Below, one piece after another: positions 1 to 6,586 of a stretch of DNA of 10,248 nucleotides. A program made the position numbers and the translations under genes. The notes under the pieces are model-generated. The model saw only the letters and a list, made by a program, of their open reading frames with translations. It was not told the DNA's origin and made no database searches. Each line of letters begins with the position of its first letter. Within the stretch, counting starts at the first letter, position 1. Source of the DNA: Bacillota bacterium (GTDB lineage: Bacteria > Bacillota > Clostridia > Oscillospirales > Ruminococcaceae); NCBI GenBank assembly GCA_023413185.1, contig JAEZQD010000034.1, positions 1 through 10,248 on the forward strand, written 5' to 3'.

Positions 1-37
1 CGGAGGGTCGTGGGTTCGAGTCCCCCCAGGCGCGCCA
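1..37 (+). tRNA. 3' part of a tRNA, probably tRNA-Arg (cut by window start)
   Basis: The T loop TTCGAGT (15-21), T-stem strands (10-14 and 22-26, with one T-C mismatch), acceptor 3' strand CAGGCGC (27-33), discriminator G34 and encoded CCA (35-37) are visible. The anticodon lies outside the window, so identity is inferred: a GCGCC-type acceptor with discriminator G is typical of Firmicutes tRNA-Arg. It is the first visible member of an Arg-His-Gln cluster. Confidence 0.7.
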
Positions 38-43
38 GTATGT

Positions 44-121
44 GGTGGGTATAGCTCAGTTGGTTAGAGCGCCAGATTGTGGCTCTGGAGGTCGTGGGTT
101 CGAATCTCATTATCCACCCCA
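44..121 (+). tRNA. tRNA-His (GTG anticodon)
   Basis: This is a complete cloverleaf. The acceptor GTGGGTA (45-51) pairs with TATCCAC (111-117). The D arm is GCTC...GAGC, and the anticodon stem CCAGA/TCTGG encloses the loop TTGTGGC with anticodon GTG. The T loop is TTCGAAT (99-105) and CCA is encoded (119-121). The extra G at position -1 (G44), facing C118, is the hallmark of tRNA-His and confirms the identity. It lies 6 nt after the preceding tRNA, so the two are surely co-transcribed. Confidence 0.96.
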
Positions 122-133
122 CTTAAACATCAT

Positions 134-184
134 AATTCATGCGCCCCTTCCCGGGTTATCCGCACGGGCGGCGCATGAATTTTT
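134..184 (+). terminator. terminator-like hairpin between tRNA-His and tRNA-Gln
   Basis: A perfect 12-bp stem, AATTCATGCGCC (134-145) with GGCGCATGAATT (170-181), has a further CCCG/CGGG pairing inside the loop and is followed by a run of five T (180-184). It has the form of a Rho-independent terminator. However, only 8 nt separate it from tRNA-Gln, which leaves no room for a promoter. It may be a partial terminator or a processing element read through by the tRNA transcript. Confidence 0.6.
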
Positions 185-192
185 CTGTATAC

Positions 193-268
193 TGGGCTGT
201 AGCCAAGCGGTAAGGCACAGGACTTTGACTCCTGCATCCCGATGGTTCGAATCCATCCAGCCCAACCA
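193..268 (+). tRNA. tRNA-Gln (TTG anticodon)
   Basis: The acceptor TGGGCTG (193-199) pairs with CAGCCCA (258-264). The anticodon stem CAGGA/TCCTG encloses the loop CTTTGAC with anticodon TTG. The T stem GATGG/CCATC encloses TTCGAAT. The discriminator is A265 and CCA is encoded at 266-268. The weak T-A first pair and the TTG anticodon fit tRNA-Gln. It is the last tRNA of the cluster. Confidence 0.96.
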
Positions 269-279
269 GAATAGGTCCC

Positions 280-321
280 GAAAGAAGTCAATTCTTGTTA
301 TGAATTGACTTCTTTCTTTTT
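280..321 (+). terminator. Rho-independent terminator of the tRNA cluster
   Basis: A 15-bp perfect stem (280-294 with 302-316) has a 7-nt loop, and its 3' arm runs into a T-rich tract (CTTTCTTTTT). It starts 12 nt after the CCA end of tRNA-Gln. Confidence 0.9.
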
Positions 322-389
322 GGGGAACAATAAAAAGCGATGTTTACACCGCAATATTCACTCTTTTTCACGTAGAATTCCCAAATTTA

Positions 390-418
390 TTGATTCTTAT
401 AAATGCGAATGCTATAAT
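390..418 (+). promoter_or_regulatory. sigma-A-type promoter for the CNNM-family gene at 666
   Basis: A -35 box TTGATT (390-395) and a -10 box TATAAT (413-418) are separated by exactly 17 nt. Transcription would begin near 425, leaving about 240 nt of untranslated leader before the chosen start at 666. Confidence 0.75.
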
Positions 419-424
419 ATTCCT

Positions 425-665
425 TAAATACGAATAACAGAGCGCACACATGGATGGTAAACCCCCTAACCGATGCTTGCTGCTTGATTAAGCCAAAAAC
501 GCACGACACCAATAGATGGTTTTTTCAATTCCATGCTGTTGTTCTGTTGTGCTTTTTCTTTTTGCTAAGGTTTTTGTTTTTAACCTTGGTCATAATTTAT
601 TGCTTGGTGCTCAACTGCACTGTATCGTACAACGTATCATTGCATCTGAAATTGAAAGGGTTTAT
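425..665 (+). other. long untranslated leader, function unknown
   Basis: The stretch between the promoter and the ribosome binding site (AAAGGG, 655-660) has no supported gene. It contains small inverted repeats, for example GCTT/AAGC around 482-493 and AAGGTT/AACCTT around 567-588, and is very T-rich around 520-590. It does not match any metal-ion riboswitch that I can recognise by eye. It could carry regulation, or simply be a long leader. Confidence 0.4.
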
Positions 666-1901
666 ATGGACAGCAACAGCATCCCGATGATCTTAATACT
701 AGCCTTGCTTATTATCCTGTCGGCATATTTTTCCGCCACCGAGACCGCGTTTTCATCGCTTAACCGCATACGGCTAAAAAACATGGCAAACAGCGGCAAC
801 AAACGGGCTGTGCAAACGCTTGCTTTGTCTGAAAAATACGACCGCATGCTTTCTACCATTTTAATCGGCAACAACGTGGTAAACATCGCCTCGGCTTCTC
901 TGGCAACCGTAATTTTTGTGCATTATTTTGGAGATGCCGGCGTTACAATATCCACCGTGGTGATGACCATTGTTGTTTTGATATTCGGTGAAATATCGCC
1001 AAAAAGCTTAGCGAAAGAGGCTCCCGAGCGCTTTGCCTTGTTTGCAACGCCAAGCCTGCGCATGCTCATCCTTGTGCTTACACCCGTCAACTTTATTTTT
1101 ATGCAATGGAAAAGCCTGTTGTCAAGGATGTTTAAATTCAAAGACAGCCGCAGCATCTCGGAAGAAGAGCTGATTACCCTTGTGGAGGAAGCGGAGCAGG
1201 ATGGCGGTATCGGCGCGCAAGAGAGCGCGCTGATTCGCAGTGCAATTGAGTTTAATGATCTGAGGGTGTCTGATATCTTAACCCCGAGGGTGGACATCGA
1301 CGCCATTGCCGAAACCGAGGAAAAGGAAAAGGTAGCGCTGAAATTCAGGCAGACGGAGTTTTCTCGGCTTCCCGTTTTTAGGGACACCCTTGATAACATT
1401 ATCGGCGTCATTAACCAAAAGGACTTTCACAACCATGTTATGAACGACGAAGATACCCTGCAAAGCATTGTGAAGCCGGTAATCTACATCGCCAGTTCCA
1501 TGAAGATCTATAAGCTGTTAAAGCTTCTGCAGCAATCAAAATCTCATATTGCCGTTGTGACCGACGAGTACGGCGGCACCCTTGGCATCGTAACCCTTGA
1601 GGATATTCTCGAGGAGCTTGTAGGTGAGATTTGGGACGAACACGATGAGGTTATTAGCGAGTTCGAACGGCTTTCAGATAACGAGTACCGAATTTCCTGC
1701 AGTGCGAACCTTGATAAGATGTTTGATCTTTTAGATATCAAGCATGAGGTTAACATCACAACGGTCAGCGGCTGGGTAACCCATGAGCTTGGTAAGATCC
1801 CCGATGAGGGTGACTGCTTTACCTTTGAAAACCTCACCGTCACAGTGACAAAAACCGATTTTAGACGAGTAATTGAGATTTTGGTAACAGTAAATAGATA
1901 A
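666..1901 (+). CDS. CNNM/HlyC-CorC family membrane protein with CBS pair
   Basis: This is a 411-residue integral membrane protein of the CNNM/CorC/HlyC ('hemolysin-like') family, members of which are linked to Mg2+ or other divalent cation export. The N-terminal DUF21/CNNM region (about 1-150) has hydrophobic segments near 7-25, 65-85, 92-112 and 130-146, and the family motif FSATETAFS near 22-30. A paired CBS domain follows (about 195-320), starting at ILTPRVDIDAI and containing the signature EYGGTLGIVTLEDILEE (301-317). A CorC/HlyC C-terminal domain occupies about 335-410. The start at 666 is chosen because AAAGGG lies 5 nt upstream and the protein then begins as family members do. The frame stays open upstream to 516, but that ATG has no ribosome binding site. 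'Hemolysin' names for this family are historical. A second family member lies at 8240-9598. Confidence 0.93.
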   Translation: MDSNSIPMILILALLIILSAYFSATETAFSSLNRIRLKNMANSGNKRAVQTLALSEKYDRMLSTILIGNNVVNIASASLATVIFVHYFGDAGVTISTVVMTIVVLIFGEISPKSLAKEAPERFALFATPSLRMLILVLTPVNFIFMQWKSLLSRMFKFKDSRSISEEELITLVEEAEQDGGIGAQESALIRSAIEFNDLRVSDILTPRVDIDAIAETEEKEKVALKFRQTEFSRLPVFRDTLDNIIGVINQKDFHNHVMNDEDTLQSIVKPVIYIASSMKIYKLLKLLQQSKSHIAVVTDEYGGTLGIVTLEDILEELVGEIWDEHDEVISEFERLSDNEYRISCSANLDKMFDLLDIKHEVNITTVSGWVTHELGKIPDEGDCFTFENLTVTVTKTDFRRVIEILVTVNR

Positions 1902-1960
1902 AGCGTAGGTTTTGCAAGCGATTATAAAACCTTCATTACAATAATATCGGAGGAAGTGAT

Positions 1961-2686
1961 ATGAGAATTGCCATTGTAGATGACTGCGTCGAGGATATCG
2001 AGCAGGCAAAAAGGATTATATGCATGGCGTTTTCTATTGCGGGGCTCGGCTCCTACAACATTGCATGCTATACCGACAGCATACGGTTTGTAGACGAGTT
2101 TAAAGAAAACGCCTATGACATTATCTTTATGGATATTATAATGGATAGAATGGACGGCATTACCGCCGCAGCGAAGGTGCGCTCGGCAGATAAATACGTT
2201 AAGCTTGTCTTTTCCACCACCAGCAACGATTATGCCTCGCAAAGCTATGAGGTCGGCGCCGATTACTATCTCAAAAAGCCGTATGACATTGACCAGACGA
2301 TTAGAATGCTTCAAAAAATACGAATCCCTGCATTTAACGAGGGTCGATACATCATTCTACCAGAGGGTAACAGGGTGATTTTGCGCAGTATTTTACATAC
2401 CTATTACTTCAATCATGTCATCGAGATCCATTTAACAGACGGCAGCAAGTTAAAAACAAGAATGAGACAGCTTGACCTGGAACGGCTTATTATGCTTCAG
2501 CCGTACTTTGTAAAGTGCTCCAAGGGCAGCATTATCAATATGTACGAAGCGGATCGCATCATTGAAAATGCAGTTGTTTTGTCAGATGGGACTGTTATTC
2601 AGGTTAGCCGCCGCAGGATGAAGGATATTGAAAAGCTATACGCTGAATTTATGTTTGATAAAATGCGAAAGGAGCTATCACTGTAA
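1961..2686 (+). CDS. LytTR-family response regulator (AgrA-like)
   Basis: This 241-residue transcription factor is controlled by phosphorylation. The receiver domain (about 1-118) has the acidic pair D7/D8 (IVDD), phospho-acceptor D58 in IIFMDIIMD, the switch Ser/Thr at 85-87 and the conserved K106-P107. The LytTR DNA-binding domain (about 125-235) includes the typical segment FVKCSKGSIINM. Regulators of this type bind paired direct repeats near promoters, but I found no convincing LytTR repeat in the window. The start is fixed by GGAGG (1949-1953) 7 nt upstream. Its stop codon shares a base with the start of the kinase gene, so the two are co-translated and are almost certainly cognate. It lies 59 nt after the CNNM-family gene with no strong terminator between, so read-through is possible. 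Confidence 0.93.
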   Translation: MRIAIVDDCVEDIEQAKRIICMAFSIAGLGSYNIACYTDSIRFVDEFKENAYDIIFMDIIMDRMDGITAAAKVRSADKYVKLVFSTTSNDYASQSYEVGADYYLKKPYDIDQTIRMLQKIRIPAFNEGRYIILPEGNRVILRSILHTYYFNHVIEIHLTDGSKLKTRMRQLDLERLIMLQPYFVKCSKGSIINMYEADRIIENAVVLSDGTVIQVSRRRMKDIEKLYAEFMFDKMRKELSL

Positions 2687-4014
2687 TGCCCAGTGCTTCG
2701 CTTGTTATCGAAACCGCGTTGTACTCTCTGGTTAACCTAATGCCGTACTTAATAATGCTGCTTTACCCCTTTCGTGATAGCTATCGCTTTTCGAGAAGTG
2801 TTGTTAGAGCGATTGTTATTCTTGTTGCGCTGATTCAGATTGCGCTTGGAATGTGGGCGGCATACTTCCCCGATACCCCAAGCTCGGTAAAATCCTTAAC
2901 CAGTACGGTGATTTATATTGCGTTTTATTTTGCAGCCGTAAAGGGTAGTTTTGGCAAACAGGTTTTTACTCTGCTGATGTTCTCTAACATCTCAAACCTG
3001 GTTGTAATGATGTCTAAATTCTTTGAGGGCTTGTTTTTCCCCGATATGGCAGTGCAGCAGTACCGCTGGACCTTTACGTTAATGATGCTATTGTTCCAAA
3101 TCGTTTTCCTGACGCCGCTTTATTTTTACTATAGAAGGGCATACATCCCTGCAATACGCGGCGGCACTGGGCAGGCTATTTGGAAATACATGTGGATTAT
3201 TCCGCTGACGTTCTATGTTTTATGGAGCTATATCATCTACAACAGCCCGTTGTCCGCTTTAGAGATGGCGTTGCTGCCCCAAACCGCTATATTAATACTG
3301 CTTATTAACATTGGCGCGTTTATTATCTATCATGTTGTTATTTTGTTTTCGGCTGAGCAGCAGAAGAACCTTGAGCTAAAGGCAAACAACCATATGCTTG
3401 AGATGCGCAAGCTGGAATACGATAATTTTAAGTCAAAGCTATCCGAGGTGCGCAGGATTAACCATGACGTAAGGCACAACATTATTTTAATGAATGAGTA
3501 TCTTAAAAACGGCAGGTATGAAGAGCTTGAAAGGTTTTTTACCGAGTATCTTAAAACCATACCCGACAATATTACACTCACCTATTGCAGCCATTACGCG
3601 CTGAACATGCTTATTTCGTATTTCGCACAGCTTTGTGCGCAGGACGACATAGCGTTTCAATGCGATGTCAGAATAACCGAGCAGCTTGAGCTTTCCGAAT
3701 CCGACCTTTCGGTGCTGGTTGGAAACCTTCTTGAAAACGCGGTTGAAGCATGCCGACGTATTGTGGACAAGGAGCGCAGAATTATCCTTCGCGCAAAGGT
3801 TGAAAACCGCACCGTTTTGCTGATTACCGTTGACAACACCTATGCGAGTGAACCGCTAACCAACTCAGATGGGGTGCTTGCTTCCTCCAAACGAGCCGAC
3901 AGCGGAATAGGCGTTGAGTCGGTGAAGCTGATTGCCAACAAATACAATGGCCAATACCGATTTGGTACAAGCAACGGACTGTTTATGGCATCTGTCATGC
4001 TCAATATTACATAG
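2686..4014 (+). CDS. AgrC-like sensor histidine kinase (HPK10 type)
   Basis: This 442-residue membrane kinase is the likely partner of the LytTR regulator. Residues 1 to about 223 are hydrophobic, with six or seven probable membrane helices (near 15-28, 37-60, 70-86, 92-112, 128-148, 167-185 and 198-222), as in peptide-sensing AgrC kinases. A coiled linker follows, then the dimerisation/phosphotransfer region with NHDVRHN, where H260 is the likely phospho-acceptor. The GHKL ATPase domain shows an N box (N357 and N361 in VGNLLENAVEA), a G1-like VDN (382-384) and a G2 SGIGV (406-410). The start overlaps the regulator's stop as TAATG, with GGAG at 2671-2674. No agrB- or agrD-like gene lies nearby, so the ligand is unknown. 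It could sense a peptide or a membrane signal. Confidence 0.92.
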   Translation: MPSASLVIETALYSLVNLMPYLIMLLYPFRDSYRFSRSVVRAIVILVALIQIALGMWAAYFPDTPSSVKSLTSTVIYIAFYFAAVKGSFGKQVFTLLMFSNISNLVVMMSKFFEGLFFPDMAVQQYRWTFTLMMLLFQIVFLTPLYFYYRRAYIPAIRGGTGQAIWKYMWIIPLTFYVLWSYIIYNSPLSALEMALLPQTAILILLINIGAFIIYHVVILFSAEQQKNLELKANNHMLEMRKLEYDNFKSKLSEVRRINHDVRHNIILMNEYLKNGRYEELERFFTEYLKTIPDNITLTYCSHYALNMLISYFAQLCAQDDIAFQCDVRITEQLELSESDLSVLVGNLLENAVEACRRIVDKERRIILRAKVENRTVLLITVDNTYASEPLTNSDGVLASSKRADSGIGVESVKLIANKYNGQYRFGTSNGLFMASVMLNIT

Positions 4015-4031
4015 TTTTTGCAGGCAAATTA

Positions 4032-4073
4032 AAAGGGACTGATATCGCGTTAAAACGATACATCAGTCCCTTT
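4032..4073. terminator. bidirectional hairpin terminator between convergent genes
   Basis: A 12-bp stem, AAAGGGACTGAT (4032-4043) with ATCAGTCCCTTT (4062-4073), is extended inside by ATCG/CGAT. It begins 17 nt after the kinase stop. The minus-strand 3' side continues TTTTAATTT, so it also serves the convergent gene ending at 4107. Confidence 0.8.
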
Positions 4074-4106
4074 AGTATTGTGTGTGTTATGTATTACATT
4101 TTGTAA

Positions 4107-4496
4107 TTACAGGCCCAGTGCTTCGAGCTCGCTTGCCGTTGTCTCAACGAGCGCCTCACATTCCTTTACGGTCTTGCCTGCCACCGAGCCAAAGCCGAAC
4201 AGACCGCCTGTCAGCTTGTCGAGAGCCACGTTCACCGCCATATTCTCAACACCTGCCTGCTCGCCCTTTTGAACCTGCCATTTCTGGCACGGTTTATCAT
4301 TTCCAAATGCCGTTGAAACAATCTGAACCTGATTCTGCCTGTCAAGCGGGGGGAACGTGATCATAGTCACTAAACCATGCTTTGTGATAGAGGGCTGACC
4401 AGCCGTGAACTGTTTGTCCTTGATTGCGTCAAAGAATTCATTCACGTTGTATGAGTTGGATGTTTTAACTGTCTTAATTTTTACTCCGAATGCCAT
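4107..4496 (-). CDS. small conserved-looking protein of unknown function
   Basis: I do not recognise this 129-residue protein. It has no signal peptide or clear membrane helix and looks soluble and cytoplasmic. It begins MAFGVKIKTVKTSN. The middle is a beta-rich stretch (GLVTMITFPP, 41-50; QVQIVSTAFG, 56-65), followed by a Gly-rich segment LTGGLFGFGS (95-104). The C-terminus is a probable amphipathic helix (about 109-128) rich in Glu and Leu. The start at 4496 is chosen because the minus strand carries TTAGGAG 8 nt upstream; the frame is open 20 codons further but without a ribosome binding site there. A candidate promoter TTGAGT-17-TATTCT lies just upstream. It stands alone between a terminator and the hydrolase gene. 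Two short Cys-containing motifs (KPCQK, KECEA) are present but suggest no function. Confidence 0.8.
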   Translation of the reverse strand: MAFGVKIKTVKTSNSYNVNEFFDAIKDKQFTAGQPSITKHGLVTMITFPPLDRQNQVQIVSTAFGNDKPCQKWQVQKGEQAGVENMAVNVALDKLTGGLFGFGSVAGKTVKECEALVETTASELEALGL

Positions 4497-4504
4497 ATTA
4501 ATCG

Positions 4505-4546
4505 CTCCTAACATAAATTTTTCTATCTTTAAATTTAACATAGGAG
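4505..4546. promoter_or_regulatory. near-perfect palindrome over the start region of the 4107-4496 gene
   Basis: CTCCTA (4505-4510) pairs with TAGGAG (4541-4546). After a symmetric ACA/ACA internal mismatch, TAAATTT (4514-4520) pairs with AAATTTA (4531-4537), giving 13 bp around a 10-nt centre. On the minus strand it covers part of the candidate -10, the expected transcription start and the ribosome binding site. It could be an operator for a dimeric regulator or an RNA hairpin masking the ribosome binding site. Confidence 0.55.
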
Positions 4547-4573
4547 AATATGGCATTCAAGTTTTTAACTCAA
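4545..4573 (-). promoter_or_regulatory. candidate promoter for the 4107-4496 gene
   Basis: On the minus strand, TTGAGT (4568-4573) and TATTCT (4545-4550) are 17 nt apart, about 50 nt before the start codon. Each box matches consensus at four positions. Confidence 0.5.
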
Positions 4574-4696
4574 ATGGTTAAAAAATAACTCCAGCTGGCA
4601 ATAAACGCATGCGGCAGCAATCCATTGGGCTATCGCAGTGTACACAAGTGCTTTTTCTGTGCGGATTAGCAAATGGTTTGCCGCTATGTACCGCGC

Positions 4697-5494
4697 TTAT
4701 AGGGTTTGTATAAACTCGAGTATCGCCGCATTCACCTGACGGGGATTATCCCCGTTTGAGAAATGCGCGGCATCCTTGATTATCACAAGCGGATACCCCG
4801 TATTTTCCGCCCATCGTTTGCAGTAGCTCTGCACCTTGCCTGTTTTGTCCTGGTCGCCCAGTAAAATGAGTACCGGAAAACCGAAGGAAACGTCCACATT
4901 CTCTTGGATAAAGCCGCGGTAGGCAATATCCATCTGTGTGACGATATCCTCCTTCGTAAGCGGCTTGAGCATCGTTATCATCATATCGTGGGAATACTGT
5001 GTTTTCGAAACGGATTTTGCCATGCTTTTGCGCAGCATCCCGTCGGAAAACCAGCCCGCCATCGTCCCTACCCGCTTCAGCCACCAGATGTCCGATTTCG
5101 AGTAGTATGCAAGCCCAAACGGGGTGGTGTCGAGTGCGACAAAGCCTTCGGTCTGCTCGGGGTACATCGCCCCGAACATCTGCGACGGGTAACCGCCCAT
5201 CGACATCCCGACCAGTACGACCGTTTCTATTGCTTCCGCCTCTAAAATCGCGTGCAGCTCCTTGGCGCAGTTGCGGTACGAAAAATCCGTATAGGGACGC
5301 GAAAGCCCGTGCAGCGGGACATCCCACACAATGATGTGATAGTCCTGCTTAAAAAACTCCACCTGTTTTTCAAACATCTCGTGGTTGGCTGTTAGCCCAT
5401 GGGTGAAAACAATTGTTTTGCTGTTTTTGTTGCCGCAGTGCGAGATCCAATAATGGACTGTGCCCCGCGTGGATTGGACTGTTTTATGTTCCAT
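4697..5494 (-). CDS. alpha/beta-fold hydrolase
   Basis: This is a 265-residue cytoplasmic serine hydrolase of the Abhydrolase_1 (MhpC-like) group. The nucleophile elbow GMSMGG places the catalytic Ser at 98. The oxyanion-hole HG lies at 32-33 (FTHGL). The catalytic acid is probably D214 or D216 in LLGDQDKTG, and the catalytic His is H244 in DAAHFSN. A helical cap is expected at about 128-190 (Trp-, Met- and Lys-rich). Length and order are normal for the family. The substrate cannot be told from sequence; esterase, lipase-like or C-C hydrolase activity are all possible. The start at 5494 has GAAGG 8 nt upstream on the minus strand and a promoter about 50 nt further. It is probably a single-gene unit. 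Confidence 0.9.
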   Translation of the reverse strand: MEHKTVQSTRGTVHYWISHCGNKNSKTIVFTHGLTANHEMFEKQVEFFKQDYHIIVWDVPLHGLSRPYTDFSYRNCAKELHAILEAEAIETVVLVGMSMGGYPSQMFGAMYPEQTEGFVALDTTPFGLAYYSKSDIWWLKRVGTMAGWFSDGMLRKSMAKSVSKTQYSHDMMITMLKPLTKEDIVTQMDIAYRGFIQENVDVSFGFPVLILLGDQDKTGKVQSYCKRWAENTGYPLVIIKDAAHFSNGDNPRQVNAAILEFIQTL

Positions 5495-5543
5495 CCCTGC
5501 TACCTTCTTCTGTGTAAACTCAACCTGTTCCTATTTTGATTAC

Positions 5544-5572
5544 ATGCTATACCATTTGCGTCTGGTTGTCAA
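5544..5572 (-). promoter_or_regulatory. promoter of the alpha/beta hydrolase gene
   Basis: On the minus strand a consensus -35 TTGACA (5567-5572) is followed after 17 nt by TAGCAT (5544-5549). This predicts a leader of roughly 40 nt. Confidence 0.6.
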
Positions 5573-5726
5573 TTTCTCCTTGCCTTTCCGTTGCCGTTAA
5601 AACGGATTATACTTAGGCAGTTTTGATGTAATTATTAATAATTCATGGTACATTTTGTTTTCATGTGAAGTAAACGGAACTGATTCGCGCACTAATGTTA
5701 TATATTGTAAAGTTGAGGGCTGTTCT

Positions 5727-6551
5727 ATGAAAAAGCTGCTTGCTATACTTTTCTCTGTATTGTTCCTATCCTCCGCAGGCGGGTGCGCACAAGCGATTGC
5801 CCCGGAGGGGTTGGATTACTTGTTGGTTTCTGATATTTCTGATGAGTTGAGTCATACAGTAGCACAAGATAACCCGTCGAACGCAGCAAGCACTGCAAGT
5901 GTGAATGGAAAGAGCGATTATCAGTTTTCGGATGATGAGTTTAATGAAGCGAAACAACAAGCAGAGTTACTGACTGCTCATCTGGTTGTACACGCCATTT
6001 ATGACTTTTATAATGGAAAAAGCACATTTCCAGATCGTGAAATAGATAATTTTGTATTGACGACCTTTTTTCATTCCAATCACCCGCAATATTTGCCGAA
6101 TCGTGAAACCTATAATTTTGAATCGTCAATCGATTACTGTGAAACTGATACGCAGTACTTATACTTTGGTTTTGTTAATAAGACCAAAGATAGTATGTAT
6201 CTGTTTCCTGTAAAGAAAGTTCAACAACTCGTATACGAGGTTTTTGGCGTTAATGATTGGATTTTTGATCTTGATAGCTCAGACTTTTTCCTTGATGAGG
6301 AGAAGCAGCAATATGAATCAGGTTTACAATTCGGGTTTGGCAGCAGAAACTCTTATAAAAACTTGACTTCAGAAATACAGAAAGATACGGCAACTATCAA
6401 AACTACTTTTCTATTAATAAAGAGCGCCAGCGTTAATGGGGATCCCGGTTGGAAGGAGGAGGGGTATTATCATTTTACCTTTCAAGTCATGCATGAAAAC
6501 GAACGACTATTCCTTCGTTTCCTTGAAATGAACACGGATACGGCTGACTGA
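5727..6551 (+). CDS. predicted lipoprotein of unknown function (first of three)
   Basis: This is a 274-residue exported protein. The signal peptide MKKLLAILFSVLFLSS is followed by a slightly unusual lipobox AGGC, with C20 as the lipidated Cys. A low-complexity Ser/Ala/Asp linker runs to about 66. The mature domain has a short helix-like region (70-97), a central segment VQQLVYEVFGV (165-175) and beta-rich C-terminal strands ending YYHFTFQV and LFLRFLEM. No catalytic motif is visible. The start at 5727 is chosen because GAGGG (5715-5719) lies 7 nt upstream and the signal peptide begins there; the frame is open to 5655. The central motif and C-terminal strand pattern recur in the next two genes, which suggests a distant paralogous family. 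It lies 35 nt before the next gene. Confidence 0.85.
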   Translation: MKKLLAILFSVLFLSSAGGCAQAIAPEGLDYLLVSDISDELSHTVAQDNPSNAASTASVNGKSDYQFSDDEFNEAKQQAELLTAHLVVHAIYDFYNGKSTFPDREIDNFVLTTFFHSNHPQYLPNRETYNFESSIDYCETDTQYLYFGFVNKTKDSMYLFPVKKVQQLVYEVFGVNDWIFDLDSSDFFLDEEKQQYESGLQFGFGSRNSYKNLTSEIQKDTATIKTTFLLIKSASVNGDPGWKEEGYYHFTFQVMHENERLFLRFLEMNTDTAD

Positions 6552-6586
6552 GTTGTTACCATAATTCTTGGAGGGAACAATACACC

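Noticed and set aside
42..308. 88-codon open frame across the tRNA cluster
   Set aside because: It runs through complete tRNA-His and tRNA-Gln genes and the terminator; it is open by chance.
516..665. 50-residue N-terminal extension of the first CNNM-family protein
   Set aside because: The ATG at 516 has no ribosome binding site, while the one at 666 has AAAGGG 5 nt upstream and gives the usual family N-terminus.
454..690. 78-codon open frame overlapping the start of the first CNNM-family gene
   Set aside because: No ribosome binding site; its hydrophobic composition is explained by a T-rich leader; it overlaps a well-supported gene in another frame.
1907..1932. AGGTTTT/AAAACCT 7-bp hairpin between the first CNNM-family gene and the response regulator
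   Set aside because: The stem is AT-rich, the loop is 12 nt and no T run follows, so it is not a convincing terminator.
1912..1942. possible promoter TTGCAA...TACAAT before the response regulator
   Set aside because: The spacing is 19 nt and the boxes are weak; it was not good enough to list.
4611..4684. interrupted inverted repeat GCGGCA..AATCC / GGATT..TGCCGC in the intergenic region after the hydrolase
   Set aside because: The arms are interrupted, a competing hairpin (GCAAA/TTTGC, 4669-4681) exists and no T run follows; I cannot support it as the hydrolase terminator.
4746..5327. 193-codon minus-strand frame inside the hydrolase gene
   Set aside because: It is Arg-, Gly- and Asp-rich shadow translation of the hydrolase, which has all its catalytic motifs in the other frame.
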